Shown here in pieces: positions 24,952 to 35,229 of a stretch of DNA of 64,000 nt (position 1 is the first letter of the stretch; every line of letters starts with the position of its first letter). Location of the stretch: positions 2,480,001-2,544,000 of the forward strand of contig OY751486.1 in assembly GCA_963565915.1 (NCBI GenBank), read 5' to 3'. The DNA is from Entoloma clypeatum (Eukaryota; Basidiomycota; Agaricomycetes; Agaricales; Entolomataceae). The notes under the pieces are model-generated. The model was given only the letters and a program-made list of their open reading frames with translations, was not told the origin of the DNA and did not search any database. Made by a program: the position numbers and the translations under genes.

Positions 24952-25510
24952 TGTTACACTTTTTCACCCTTTTTCCTACGCACTCTCACACGACCCTTCA
25001 ACCCTTGATTCCCCATCACACCCCGTTTCACTTAACTCCGACGACCCTGGGACATGTGTCCCCTCTATCAGCGCTATGACTCATACTGACTCGGACTATT
25101 CCCCTTTTAGATACATTTTCACTCATTATCTCTGACTCACGGCCTCGCGGCCTTATCTCTGACTCTTATGCCACAACCCCTGAAAACACCTATCTAACCA
25201 ATGGCTTATTTAGCTCCTGCGCAGCACCTACTTATTTATAGCTATAGGATAACATATATAAGACCTGTAACCTTAGAGTAGAGGTCTTCAGCTTGACCTA
25301 GGCAAACAACGCTTACTTGTCTACTACTTCGAACGCTCTCAAACTAAGTGCCTTGCGAGGACTTAGCTCTGCTTGACCCGAACCGAGTCGTCCTTCTGAG
25401 GAACTCGCTGATTGACCAAAGTCGACCTATTGAGGGACTTGTTGTGGAACCAGTTCGAACCCACGTGATCCGATCTGTTGAACTTGTTGTTGTAGGCTAT
25501 CGCCGTAACA
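24952..25510 (+). repeat. 5' LTR of gypsy element B
   Basis: 559 bp, TG...CA, TATA box at 25255-25262. No difference from the 3' LTR was found by eye. Confidence 0.95.
25257..25299 (+). promoter_or_regulatory. Gypsy B TATA box and predicted self-primer at transcript 5' end
   Basis: TATAAG at 25257. Thirty-one bases downstream begins TCAGCTTGACCT (25288-25299), the exact reverse complement of the primer-binding site at 25513-25524. It is therefore the predicted 5' end of the genomic RNA. Confidence 0.75.
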
Positions 25511-25512
25511 AA

Positions 25513-25524
25513 AGGTCAAGCTGA
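25513..25524 (+). promoter_or_regulatory. Gypsy B primer-binding site (self-primed type)
   Basis: AGGTCAAGCTGA begins 2 nt after the LTR end. It pairs over 12 nt with 25288-25299 inside the LTR. This is the arrangement known from yeast Tf1, where the RNA folds back, is cleaved and primes its own reverse transcription. Confidence 0.75.
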
Positions 25525-25804
25525 TCAACGTCGTCAACCCACCGCGGTTTTAGACGCAAAGATTCTTCCCCGACGATCCACCTTTGGAGTCCCGTCCGAC
25601 TCAGAAGACGAACAGGAGTTCGTTGACGCACCTATCACACCACGACCACCGCCGACACCGTACAGAAGAGTAACCTCCTCTTTCGTACCAGTCAACCCCA
25701 CATCACCCTCTTACCTCTCTCCGAGACGAAACCCACCGCCGCCAGCTGCTGCTGTTGCTGCACCCAGACCGACCCCAGACACCCCAAAGACCCCACTTGT
25801 AGAA

Positions 25805-26707
25805 ATGACTTCTCAAGTAAAGACCCCAGAAAAAGAAATCAAGATCAGCCCGCCGACGATCTTCAATGGAGATAGAAGGAAACTATCTGAATTTTTGTTT
25901 GACGCAAACCTATATCTGGAAATGAACGATGACATTTACAACTCCGACAAGAAAAAGATCCTCTTCACCGTTTCGTACATGAAAGGAGGAACTGCCGGGC
26001 CATGGAAGGAGTCCTGGTACAGGGACATCACTACCGCCGGAGTCACTGTGTATCCGAAGTACGCAGACTTCATCGCGAAACTGAGGAAGTCGTTTTCCCC
26101 GGTTGACAAGGAAGGAGACGCGTTGACAATGATGAAAACGCAAAAAATGGAAGGCATGACAGCCGACGAATTCGTGGAGAAATTCAAGTTATGGGTTTCA
26201 GAAAGTCTGATCACAGAAGAAAGATCCCTTGTGGATTACTTCATGGAGGCGTTACCACACGCGCTCCGAGACAAGATCTTGGGCCTTGACAAAATCCCAA
26301 AAACAATCGACGAATGGTACACCACGGCGTCCAGATTGGACAACCAGTGGAGAAGAGCGAAAGCAGTCGCTCAAAGACTCAGACCTGATGGGGGAAAGAA
26401 AAAGTTCAAAGTGAACTATAACCCCGCACCCCGAAACGCGCATTTCGCCCCAGACCCTAATGCCATGGACATTGACCGGCTGACTGCCGAAGAAAGAGAC
26501 GACCACTTCAAGAAAGGGTTATGCTTCGTCTGCCACCAGGCAGGACACCGTGCTGATGCACACAAAGGAGGAAAAACCCCGGTTGCGAACAATACGTTCA
26601 AAAAAGCATCCGATGCATATGCCCATATCCGAGGCATTTTCAAGGACTTACCAAATGAGGAACAAGACGCCTTGATCTCCGAAATGGAGAAACAGGGTTT
26701 TCAATAA
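25805..26707 (+). CDS. Gypsy B Gag (300 residues)
   Basis: Retrotransposon gag/capsid domain at about 15-170 (FNGDRRKLSEFLFDANLYL ... FVEKFKLWV). A basic segment and a zinc knuckle at about 238-252, LCFVCHQAGHRADAH, follow. The knuckle has C-x2-C-x4-H-x4-H spacing, with His in place of the usual last Cys. The frame upstream of this ATG stays open back to the LTR end (no stop from about 25498), with Pro-rich sequence but no ATG, so a longer Gag from a non-AUG start is conceivable. The stop at 26705-26707 is preceded by a -1 slippery heptamer feeding pol. Gag would form the virus-like particle and bind the RNA. Confidence 0.9.
   Translation: MTSQVKTPEKEIKISPPTIFNGDRRKLSEFLFDANLYLEMNDDIYNSDKKKILFTVSYMKGGTAGPWKESWYRDITTAGVTVYPKYADFIAKLRKSFSPVDKEGDALTMMKTQKMEGMTADEFVEKFKLWVSESLITEERSLVDYFMEALPHALRDKILGLDKIPKTIDEWYTTASRLDNQWRRAKAVAQRLRPDGGKKKFKVNYNPAPRNAHFAPDPNAMDIDRLTAEERDDHFKKGLCFVCHQAGHRADAHKGGKTPVANNTFKKASDAYAHIRGIFKDLPNEEQDALISEMEKQGFQ
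26695..26701 (+). promoter_or_regulatory. Predicted -1 ribosomal frameshift site (GGGTTTT)
   Basis: The heptamer is in the canonical X_XXY_YYZ register of the gag frame (G GGT TTT), one sense codon before the gag stop. After slipping back one base the ribosome reads without a stop into the pol frame (ttt tca ata aag ... atg at 26722). An imperfect hairpin (gcggcctg with cagccccc gc) begins about 7 nt downstream. A Gag-Pol fusion is inferred. Confidence 0.6.
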
Positions 26708-26721
26708 AGCGGCCTGTACCA

Positions 26722-29700
26722 ATGTCAGCCCCCGCTCAGTTTTCAATCTCCCTATCACCTGTAATTGTAGCCGACATGAATGACAAATCTTTTTCGATCC
26801 CCATTTCAATGTCAGGAGAAGGAGAAAGCATCGATGAAAAACTAAAGATAAATGCCCTGATAGACTCAGGAGCAGGAGGAACCTTCTTGGACCAGAAGTT
26901 CGCCACAGCTAACCGAATGGAGCTTATCCCGCTACTAAAGCCCATTCGTGTGTTCAATGTGGACGGAACAAAGAACAAAGAAGGAACGATCACCCATTGT
27001 ACATGGAAGAAAATCTGGATCGATGACAAAGAACTCGACGTCAGATTCTTGGTAACTGGACTTGGAAAGGAAACCGCCATTTTGGGTTTACCCTGGTTAA
27101 AACAATACAACCCGAAGATTGATTGGGAAAGAGGAACCTTGGATATTGAAACTATCAGGTTCAAGAAGACTCTGGCAGGGGTCATGAGGAAGAAATTTGA
27201 TGAGCTCTTGGCATCAAAAGACAAAAAACCCATTGCAATCGCAGCATGGATGAAAGAAGAACCTAAGAGGATCTTCGCAATGATAGAAGAAATTGATGAT
27301 GGAGAGACCCTTAAACCAAGGAAGGAGACTCTACCGGCAAATGGACCTATCCTGAAAAGGATAGATGAAGGATCAGACGATGACCTCGACCTATTCAGGA
27401 CATATGTCACAACGGACGAACCCATTGAGGATGTTTGGATCCAAGCCAAAACCTCGATCTCCCAGAAACTCTCACACAACACGGACACCGCGGACAAACC
27501 AAAGAAAGAACTACCAGAACGATATGAGCAGTATCAGAAGGTGTTCGAGAAAACGGCATCTGAGAGATTACCGGAACATAAACCATGGGACCACGCAATT
27601 GACTTAAAACCAGACTTCACCCCGAAAGACTGCAAGGTTTATCCTTTGTCACCGGAAGAACAAACTAAATTGGATGAATTCCTTGATGAGAACCTTCGAA
27701 AGGGGTACATCAGACCCTCGAAATCACCAATGGCATCACCTTTTTTCTTCGTGGCTAAAAAGGACTCGGATAAACTCAGACCCTGTCAAGACTATCGGCG
27801 ATTGAACGAGGGAACAGTAAAGAACGCATACCCGTTGCCCCTGGTTGGAGATTTACTGGACAAACTGAAAGGAGCAAAGGTCTTTACCAAACTGGACATG
27901 CGTTGGGGATACAACAACGTACGGATCAAACCTGGCGACGAATGGAAGGCTGCATTCAAAACCAATCGAGGGTTGTACGAACCCTTGGTTGCCTTCTTTG
28001 GGCTGGCAGGCATGCCACCCACGTTTCAGGCGATGATGAATGAAATCTTCAAAGAAGAGCTCGAAGAGGGATGGCTGCTCATTTATTTGGATGACATCTT
28101 CATCTTCTCGGTCAATGACAAAATCGACACCGAACGAACGCTCCGCGTACTAAGAAAAATGATAGAGAATGACCTCTATCTCAACCTGAAAAAATGCGAA
28201 TTTGGAGTCAGGCAGTGCGAATACCTCGGACTGATTATCAAAGAAAACGAAATCGCAATGGACCCCGTTAAGTTATCGGGGATAGCAAAATGGCCAGAAC
28301 CCACGACTGTCAAGCAAGTCAGATCTTTCCTCGGGTTTGGAAACTTCTATCGAAGATTTATCGGACACTACTCGGACATTGCCAAACCTCTGAATGATCT
28401 GACCAAAAAGGATCTAGAGTGGGAATGGAATGAAGACTGCCAGACAGCATTCAACACATTAAAGGACAAATTCGCGGAATCACCGGTCTTGCTCATGCCA
28501 GACACTGGCAAACCATTCATCATAGAATCTGATGCATCCAAATGGGCGACAGGAGCAGTACTGCGCCAGCAAGATGTAAATGGAGACTGGCACCCCTGCG
28601 GATATATATCGCACTCGTTCTCTGCGCCAGAGCGGAACTATGAGATCTATGATCAGGAACTCTTGGGAATTATCCGAGCACTGGAAACCTGGAGGCACTA
28701 CCTCCTTGGATCACCGTTTCCAACAGTTGTTCTATCAGATCACAAGAACTTAACGTATTACCGGGAACCCCAGAAATTGAACAGACGACAAGCACGGTGG
28801 AGATTGTATCTCTCCGAGTTTGAACTCAAACTAGTGCATACCCCAGGATCGAAGATGATCCAGTCTGACGCCTTGTCAAGGCGACCGGACCATATACCCG
28901 AAGAAGACACCGATAACGAAGACGTTATTGTCTTGCCAAATGACATTTTTGTCAAAACAGTGGACCTTGAGCTACAAGGAGATATTCTAAAAGCAACCGA
29001 AAATGATGAGCTTTTCTCGAAAGCCATCACTGCCCTAAAAGAATCGGGAACGCCACCGATTAAATCTCATTTATCAGAATGGAGAACAGAAGACGGAATA
29101 TTATTCTTCCGTGACAGATGTTACGTACCACCAGATGAAACTCTGCGCCGGGAAATAACGAAACGATACCATGATTCCCTACCAAGCGGACATCCGGGAC
29201 ATCTAAAAACCCTGGAACTAATCAGAAGAAACTATTGGTGGCCAGGAATGTATGTGTTTGTCAAAAATTATGTTGGAGGATGTGCAACCTGCCAACAAAT
29301 GAAAGTCAACACACACCCCACAAATCCTGGATTAATGCCGATCAAAGCACAAAAAGACGCTAGACCATTCTCTCAAACGACGATCGACTTCATTACGGAC
29401 TTACCCGAGAGCAACGGGTTTGACAGTATCATGGTCGTAGTAGACCATGGTTCTACGAAGGGGGTAATTTCCATCCCTTGCATGAAAACCACCGATGCGA
29501 CCCTTACTGCCAAGCTTTATTTGGATCACGTATACCGAAGATTCGGACTCCCAGACTCCATTCTGTCTGACAGAGGGCCGCAGTTTGCCTCTCAGGTCTT
29601 CAGAGAACTAGGGCGACTCCTAGGGATCAAACTAATGATGAGCACGGCTTATCACCCTCAGACTGATGGGGAAACGGAACGAGCAAATCAGGAACTTGAG

Positions 29701-30414
29701 ATCTATTTCCGGATGTTCTGTTCGAACAATCCTGAAACATGGCACGATCATAATTCAACAATGGAGTTCTGTCACAATCAAAGAACTCATTCCACGACGA
29801 AACGATCCCCGTTCTATCTGATGATGGGATACGAACCAAGAGACATACCATTGGCATTCGACAAGACAAACGTGCCAAGCGTAGAAGAACGGCTCAAAGA
29901 GCTGAAACAAGCAAGAGATGAAGCGCTGGCAGCACACGAACTAGCCCGTCAGATGATGGCTGAAAGGTCAACACGAGGTTTCGCTCCGTTTGGAAAAGGA
30001 GAACAGGTATGGCTAGAAGGAAAGAACCTCCGAATCGGATACCCTTCCAGAAAACTGGCACCCAAAAGAGAAGGACCCTTCACCATTTCCGAGGTGCTTG
30101 GGCCCATGACGTACAAACTGAAACTTCCAGAACAATGGAAGATCCACCCCGTTTTCCACGCCTCCTTGTTAACACCTTATCGGGAAAATGACACACACGG
30201 ACCGAACTTCCACAACCCACCTCCTGATCTGATTGAAGGAGAACACGAGTACGAAGTAGAAGCAATCCTCACCCACAAGCGACAGGGCAGAGGGTACAAA
30301 TATTTGGTCAAGTGGATGGGATACCCATCGAGCGATAACACGTGGGAACCTGAATCCAACTTAAAAAGAGCCCAAGAAACGCTGGGATACTACAAACAGA
30401 CCCACCACCTTTAA
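26722..30414 (+). CDS. Gypsy B Pol (protease, RT, RNase H, integrase, chromodomain)
   Basis: 1230 residues from the ATG at 26722; the frame is open upstream into the gag overlap, so the real product may be a Gag-Pol fusion. Protease: ALIDSGAGGTFLD at about 48. RT: RPCQDYRRLNEGT, YPLPLV, TKLDMRWGYNN, then LLIYLDDIFIF (catalytic YLDD at about 455). RNase H: IESDASKWATGAVLRQ, YEIYDQELL, DHKNL. Integrase: zinc region HDSLPSGHPGH...GGCATCQQMK, catalytic TIDFITDLP, SDRGPQF and HPQTDGETERANQELE (D, D, E). A C-terminal chromodomain at about 1165-1220 reads EYEVEAILTHKRQGRG then YLVKWMGYPSSDNTWEP. The chromodomain should direct integration to marked chromatin. No defects are visible. Confidence 0.95.
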   Translation: MSAPAQFSISLSPVIVADMNDKSFSIPISMSGEGESIDEKLKINALIDSGAGGTFLDQKFATANRMELIPLLKPIRVFNVDGTKNKEGTITHCTWKKIWIDDKELDVRFLVTGLGKETAILGLPWLKQYNPKIDWERGTLDIETIRFKKTLAGVMRKKFDELLASKDKKPIAIAAWMKEEPKRIFAMIEEIDDGETLKPRKETLPANGPILKRIDEGSDDDLDLFRTYVTTDEPIEDVWIQAKTSISQKLSHNTDTADKPKKELPERYEQYQKVFEKTASERLPEHKPWDHAIDLKPDFTPKDCKVYPLSPEEQTKLDEFLDENLRKGYIRPSKSPMASPFFFVAKKDSDKLRPCQDYRRLNEGTVKNAYPLPLVGDLLDKLKGAKVFTKLDMRWGYNNVRIKPGDEWKAAFKTNRGLYEPLVAFFGLAGMPPTFQAMMNEIFKEELEEGWLLIYLDDIFIFSVNDKIDTERTLRVLRKMIENDLYLNLKKCEFGVRQCEYLGLIIKENEIAMDPVKLSGIAKWPEPTTVKQVRSFLGFGNFYRRFIGHYSDIAKPLNDLTKKDLEWEWNEDCQTAFNTLKDKFAESPVLLMPDTGKPFIIESDASKWATGAVLRQQDVNGDWHPCGYISHSFSAPERNYEIYDQELLGIIRALETWRHYLLGSPFPTVVLSDHKNLTYYREPQKLNRRQARWRLYLSEFELKLVHTPGSKMIQSDALSRRPDHIPEEDTDNEDVIVLPNDIFVKTVDLELQGDILKATENDELFSKAITALKESGTPPIKSHLSEWRTEDGILFFRDRCYVPPDETLRREITKRYHDSLPSGHPGHLKTLELIRRNYWWPGMYVFVKNYVGGCATCQQMKVNTHPTNPGLMPIKAQKDARPFSQTTIDFITDLPESNGFDSIMVVVDHGSTKGVISIPCMKTTDATLTAKLYLDHVYRRFGLPDSILSDRGPQFASQVFRELGRLLGIKLMMSTAYHPQTDGETERANQELEIYFRMFCSNNPETWHDHNSTMEFCHNQRTHSTTKRSPFYLMMGYEPRDIPLAFDKTNVPSVEERLKELKQARDEALAAHELARQMMAERSTRGFAPFGKGEQVWLEGKNLRIGYPSRKLAPKREGPFTISEVLGPMTYKLKLPEQWKIHPVFHASLLTPYRENDTHGPNFHNPPPDLIEGEHEYEVEAILTHKRQGRGYKYLVKWMGYPSSDNTWEPESNLKRAQETLGYYKQTHHL

Positions 30415-30439
30415 ACCCAACCACCCACATCCTCTCATC

Positions 30440-31339
30440 ATGACCACCATTTTCGATACCGCCACCAAGGAACTTCACCGACACCGCCTCTTTAGGCTCC
30501 TGACCGAACCAGAACACAATGACAGAGTGCTGCGGCACATTGACGATGAGACTGACCAATTCTTGGTCAACACCTTGTTCGGGCTAATCACCCTCCGCCA
30601 GTTCCACTACGACACCACCGCCAATATTGCCCGACTCATTGAAGGACACATTGACACGCTCTTGGACCGAGGTGTCTACCAACAGTTTGCAAGGCTGTTC
30701 CATAACCGCACAAACACTCCCGATGTCACCCTCCTCGACCCACCCGTAGAGAACCCTATTTTGACCACTCCCCTCCCTGATCTTGCCACTACCCCTGAAC
30801 CGACCCCCATCCCCGACCCAATTCCCCTTGTTGTCAGGAACCCTGACACCCAAATCACTCCGTCCTCTCCCGAATCCACATCGCCCTTGACCAGCGACCG
30901 AAGCCTTTCCGACGTCAAGACCGACGTCAAGGGAAAGAAGAAATTCTATGGAGTTGTTAAACGCTCCAGAAGAAAAACCACACGCACCATCATGTCTATT
31001 CCATTAGGGCATGGATCATCATCCCAAACTCCCATCGATCTCACCAACGAACCCGATGACCTTGGCTATGAGGTTGACACGCATGGACGAGCTCACTCCC
31101 CAAGCGGACCTTGGCGTCGTCCTGCTGGATGGCCACATATAGACAAAGGGCGCAAATGCGGCCTTTGTGCTAGGGCAGATGGACACATTGAGTGTCAATG
31201 CGGATACTATGTGTGTCAGAAGTGTTGGAAGAAGGCACCCGGACACTACAATTACGAGTGCTTGGGCCCGGGTTATGCAGCGCTGGAGGATGACCAGTAC
31301 GAGTTTGACGAAGACGCCATACACAACATGGCAACTTGA
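30440..31339 (+). CDS. Gypsy B third ORF: 299-residue protein with C-terminal Cys/His cluster
   Basis: An uninterrupted frame starting 25 nt after the pol stop and ending 41 nt before the 3' LTR, the position where env or accessory genes lie in other retroelements. The N-terminal half is helical and charged (TKELHRHRLFRLLTEPE; ITLRQFHYDTTANIARLIEG). The middle is Pro/Thr/Ser-rich with a basic patch (VVKRSRRKTTRT). The C-terminal region at about 238-276 has KCGLCARADGHIECQCG followed by YYVCQKCWKKAPGHYNYEC, which looks like a compact zinc-binding fold. There is no signal peptide or membrane segment, so it is not an envelope protein. I do not recognise the family. It may act in nucleic-acid binding, silencing evasion or assembly, which is speculation. 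Intactness inside a very young element suggests it is used. Confidence 0.75.
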   Translation: MTTIFDTATKELHRHRLFRLLTEPEHNDRVLRHIDDETDQFLVNTLFGLITLRQFHYDTTANIARLIEGHIDTLLDRGVYQQFARLFHNRTNTPDVTLLDPPVENPILTTPLPDLATTPEPTPIPDPIPLVVRNPDTQITPSSPESTSPLTSDRSLSDVKTDVKGKKKFYGVVKRSRRKTTRTIMSIPLGHGSSSQTPIDLTNEPDDLGYEVDTHGRAHSPSGPWRRPAGWPHIDKGRKCGLCARADGHIECQCGYYVCQKCWKKAPGHYNYECLGPGYAALEDDQYEFDEDAIHNMAT

Positions 31340-31380
31340 AAACATTGAAGCCGGTGACTTCAAGCATAGAAGGGGGGTAA

Positions 31381-31939
31381 TGTTACACTTTTTCACCCTT
31401 TTTCCTACGCACTCTCACACGACCCTTCAACCCTTGATTCCCCATCACACCCCGTTTCACTTAACTCCGACGACCCTGGGACATGTGTCCCCTCTATCAG
31501 CGCTATGACTCATACTGACTCGGACTATTCCCCTTTTAGATACATTTTCACTCATTATCTCTGACTCACGGCCTCGCGGCCTTATCTCTGACTCTTATGC
31601 CACAACCCCTGAAAACACCTATCTAACCAATGGCTTATTTAGCTCCTGCGCAGCACCTACTTATTTATAGCTATAGGATAACATATATAAGACCTGTAAC
31701 CTTAGAGTAGAGGTCTTCAGCTTGACCTAGGCAAACAACGCTTACTTGTCTACTACTTCGAACGCTCTCAAACTAAGTGCCTTGCGAGGACTTAGCTCTG
31801 CTTGACCCGAACCGAGTCGTCCTTCTGAGGAACTCGCTGATTGACCAAAGTCGACCTATTGAGGGACTTGTTGTGGAACCAGTTCGAACCCACGTGATCC
31901 GATCTGTTGAACTTGTTGTTGTAGGCTATCGCCGTAACA
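31381..31939 (+). repeat. 3' LTR of gypsy element B
   Basis: 559 bp, apparently identical to the 5' LTR and followed by the actga target duplication (31940-31944). Confidence 0.95.
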
Positions 31940-34900
31940 ACTGATGATAGCAAGCGCAGTTGCCTGCGAGGAGTGGAGATCCGGGTCTGTGGCGCGCCGA
32001 ATGGCGTTGACAGAGTCGGTGAAAATGTGGATTGCTTCCAGTTGAGAGAGACCCCCAAGCAGACTGACCAGGTTCGAAAACCCATGTCCGATAGCTAAGG
32101 TTTCCGTGTCATCAGAGACTGCGAGGCCGCCGGCCGCCCAGTCTTTGTCGATGGATTGACCCTTGTGCCAGGTTTCCCAGGCTGCAACAGCTTGGTGGCC
32201 CGACGAAAGGGAGGGAACTGCCGCGTCAGTGACAATGACGGCGGATTTGTTGGAGCAGATGTTGGCGTCAAACACCTTGTTAAGGGTGATGAGGCGCGCC
32301 TCTCTGGCTTCGGCACGGTCCTTAGCGGTCTTGCCGCGGATAAGGGTGATGTCGTGAATTACGCGTTCAGGGAATCGGTCGAGGACGCGTTTCCCTGGTT
32401 CGTTGTAGTTATTAAAGGGCGATAGGGGGACAGTCACGTTTGCACGGTATGCCCAGATATCAACGAGGGGGGATTTAAGGTTGTACATAAACTCCGGGGA
32501 GTACCACGGACGCTTGGAGGGGTCATCCTCGTCGCATACCATGACTGTCATGTGTCTGGGTGCAAGGGAGTGCATGCGGACACGGTTTCTGCAGGAGAGC
32601 TTCTTGAGGTGCAAGTGCACCGGAGGCAGGCCAGCAAGTGCTTCGACCGCCCCTGAGGGGGTGGTACGGAAGGCTCCCAAGATCCATAACGCTGCGCGTC
32701 TTTGGACTTTGGAGATAGACTTGACGACACCCTTGTTACGGGCGCCGTCGAAGTTCCAGAGATTAGCACCGTATAGCGCGATCGGCAGAATACACGATCG
32801 GTACAGGGTGCGTTTGTGTTTGGGAGTGAGTCCACGGACTGAGTTTCCCAGGGATAGTAAGGCTCCCGTTGCTGAGAAGGCCTTAGTGGCATACCGCTTC
32901 GCGTGCTCAGTAAAGAGTAGCTTGCGGTCGAAGAAGAAGCCCAAGTACCTCCAGAAGGTCTTGGGGACGAGAGGGGAGTCGCCGGTGAAGGGCGCAAACC
33001 CGAGGTCAACCGGGGGGTTATCGTCGCCATTCTTCCTGGAAAAATGGAACGCCTCCGATTTAGAGTGTTCAAGGACTAGCCCTAGGGCCGTGGTCAGCTC
33101 GAACAGACATTTGTATGCCTTTTTTAATTTGGCAAGGTTTTCCTTCCACGTCTCAGATTGGACTATGATAGTCCCATCGTCGACGTAAGAGATGAGGCTA
33201 GCCTGCGATTGTTCGGCTTGAAATGCGTACATCAGCGGGGCGAGGTAGATGGACGATAGCACAGGGGAGAGGGCAGAGCCCTGACCTACGCCAATGTCAA
33301 CAGAGAAAAGGTCTGAGAGGTCGTCCTCCCAGGCGTATTGGGTCTGTCTCCCTACTAGGTAATTTGAGAAGAAATCCACGACAGTGTCGGGGAACCCCAT
33401 CCTATCTAGTATGAGCGATATAACCGAGTGGTTAAGGGAGGGAAAGTATTGGGCCAAGTCAATGGCGACAACGCTTGTCTTGAGTTTCCTCGCCCATCCT
33501 GCACGTATGAGGTGGGTAAGGAATTGTCCGGCATCTTCGGTGGAGTTCTGACGAACCCCCCCGAATTGACCTGGGTGCAGTAGACCATGGCGGGCTAGTT
33601 CCCACTGGAGTCTGTTAGCGATAGCTTTCTCAAAGAGTTTGCCCAGGGTGTTTAGAAGCACGATGGGTCGAAATGCTTTGGGAACGTCGTACGCCATCTT
33701 ATTTGGTTTAGGAATAATGACGGTCGTTGAGATTTTGAAGGCGTCAGGCCAAAACCCTGCCGAGAGGCAAGCGTTCAGGATCCAGACGAACAACTTCAAG
33801 ATTAGTTTATGTGCGGTTAGGCACTTGAGGTGAGTCCACGTAAGATGGTCGGGACCTGGGGCTGACCGGCTCGAACAACCGGCCAGGGCCTGGAGGACCT
33901 CTTGCGAAGTGAATGGAACCCAAGCCCTTTTGGGCTGAGGTTCTAGAGTACTGCGCAGCCTGTCGGGATCGACAGGTCGTGCTTCGGCGGACTGGAAGGA
34001 CTTGTGAAAGGCATCACAGGTCTCCGCAGTAGTGGTACAGGGCTCGCCGTCAAAAATAATGGCCTCAGGAGAGGCGTTCTTTCGTGGGCCGACCCATGAA
34101 TTAAGGTCCCAGGGACGTTTGTTTTTGTTGGAGACTTCGTCGATCTTCTTGTCAAAAAAGTTCCGCTTAGCAGTGCGTATGATTTTATGCATAACGCGCC
34201 AGTCTTGGTCTGTTTTACCCGAATTGGAATAGGTGCGCCACCCTGCCTTGCAGTCCTTATCCCACCAGCCCTTCGACCGGAACGAGTTCCGGGGAGAGCG
34301 AGAGAATTCGGTCCACGCGGCCAGGACGAGCTCCTGAACCCTTTGAGTAATACTCGTGATGTCCTCCCTAGTGGCCGTGGCCGGAATAGGGATGGAGGAG
34401 ATGGAGTCCGTAAGTGCGGATAGGAAATGAGTTTCCTCTTCCGAATCCGGTACTATACGGTAGCGTTCCTTCGCGTTGATGAGGGGGGATCTGAGGAGGG
34501 TGATGATCGAACGGTGGTCCGACTCGTCAGGGCTCCCAAGTTTGATGATCGAGTCTTTGTCCGTGTTAGGGAGGAAGACCAGGTCGATGATGGATGGGGC
34601 ATTGTTATTCTTAGGGAAATGGGTAAACCCAGTCCTATGGTGAACAAGCCCATGAGCGAATGCGAAGTCCGAGAGGAGGGACGCATTATGGTTGTGGCGC
34701 GTCACTTCGGGGTCCCATAACGGCGAGGGGCAATTAAAATCGCCACCTATGTACCGAATAGGAGGAAGAGATGTACCAAGGGTGGCAAGGATACGTATAG
34801 CAGTGCCCTGCGTATCCGAGTAGGCATTAATTAGGTTGATCTGGCCCTCAGGGACAGCCAACGTAAGAAGGTTGACATCACGGTGACGAACGATGTCTGA

Positions 34901-35229
34901 ACGAAGTTTGGGTTTCATAGCGGTGCGCCGCCTATGAACATAAACTATGGCGCGGGGGCGAAGGTCCTCATCCAAGTTGTCTGGATCAAGAACAGGCTCC
35001 GAGTGATGGAGGCACATCCAGTCCGGGTGGTTCGGCGGACCCACAAGGGGCTCACCGTCCTTTCTCGTCATGGACGCGACATGTCGAATGGTAGCCCAGG
35101 GGGGCTCTTGTACGAAGATTATGTCGAGGTTATCTTTCTGACTCTCTAACATAGTTGACAGGAGAACGCTCTTTCGGTAGACGTTCTGGGAGCGAATTCG
35201 CAAGCCCTCAAATTTATTCATAGTTGTAC

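Larger units (their letters stand above)
24952..31939 (+). mobile_element. Gypsy element B: intact chromodomain Ty3/gypsy retrotransposon with an extra ORF
   Basis: 6,988 bp with 559-bp LTRs (24952-25510 and 31381-31939, TGTTACAC...GTAACA) that look identical by eye. The target duplication is actga (24947-24951 and 31940-31944). The interior carries gag (25805-26707), pol (26722-30414, with a C-terminal chromodomain) and a third ORF (30440-31339) before the 3' LTR. A purine-rich tract (agaaggggggtaa) precedes the 3' LTR. All catalytic motifs are intact, so it is a very recent insertion and probably active. The chromodomain and the self-priming signal place it near the Tf1/sushi chromoviruses (family knowledge). 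Confidence 0.95.

Noticed and set aside
32481..33188. 235-codon plus-strand frame (also at 54839-55546)
   Set aside because: Antisense shadow of the LINE reverse transcriptase; conserved only because the RT is.
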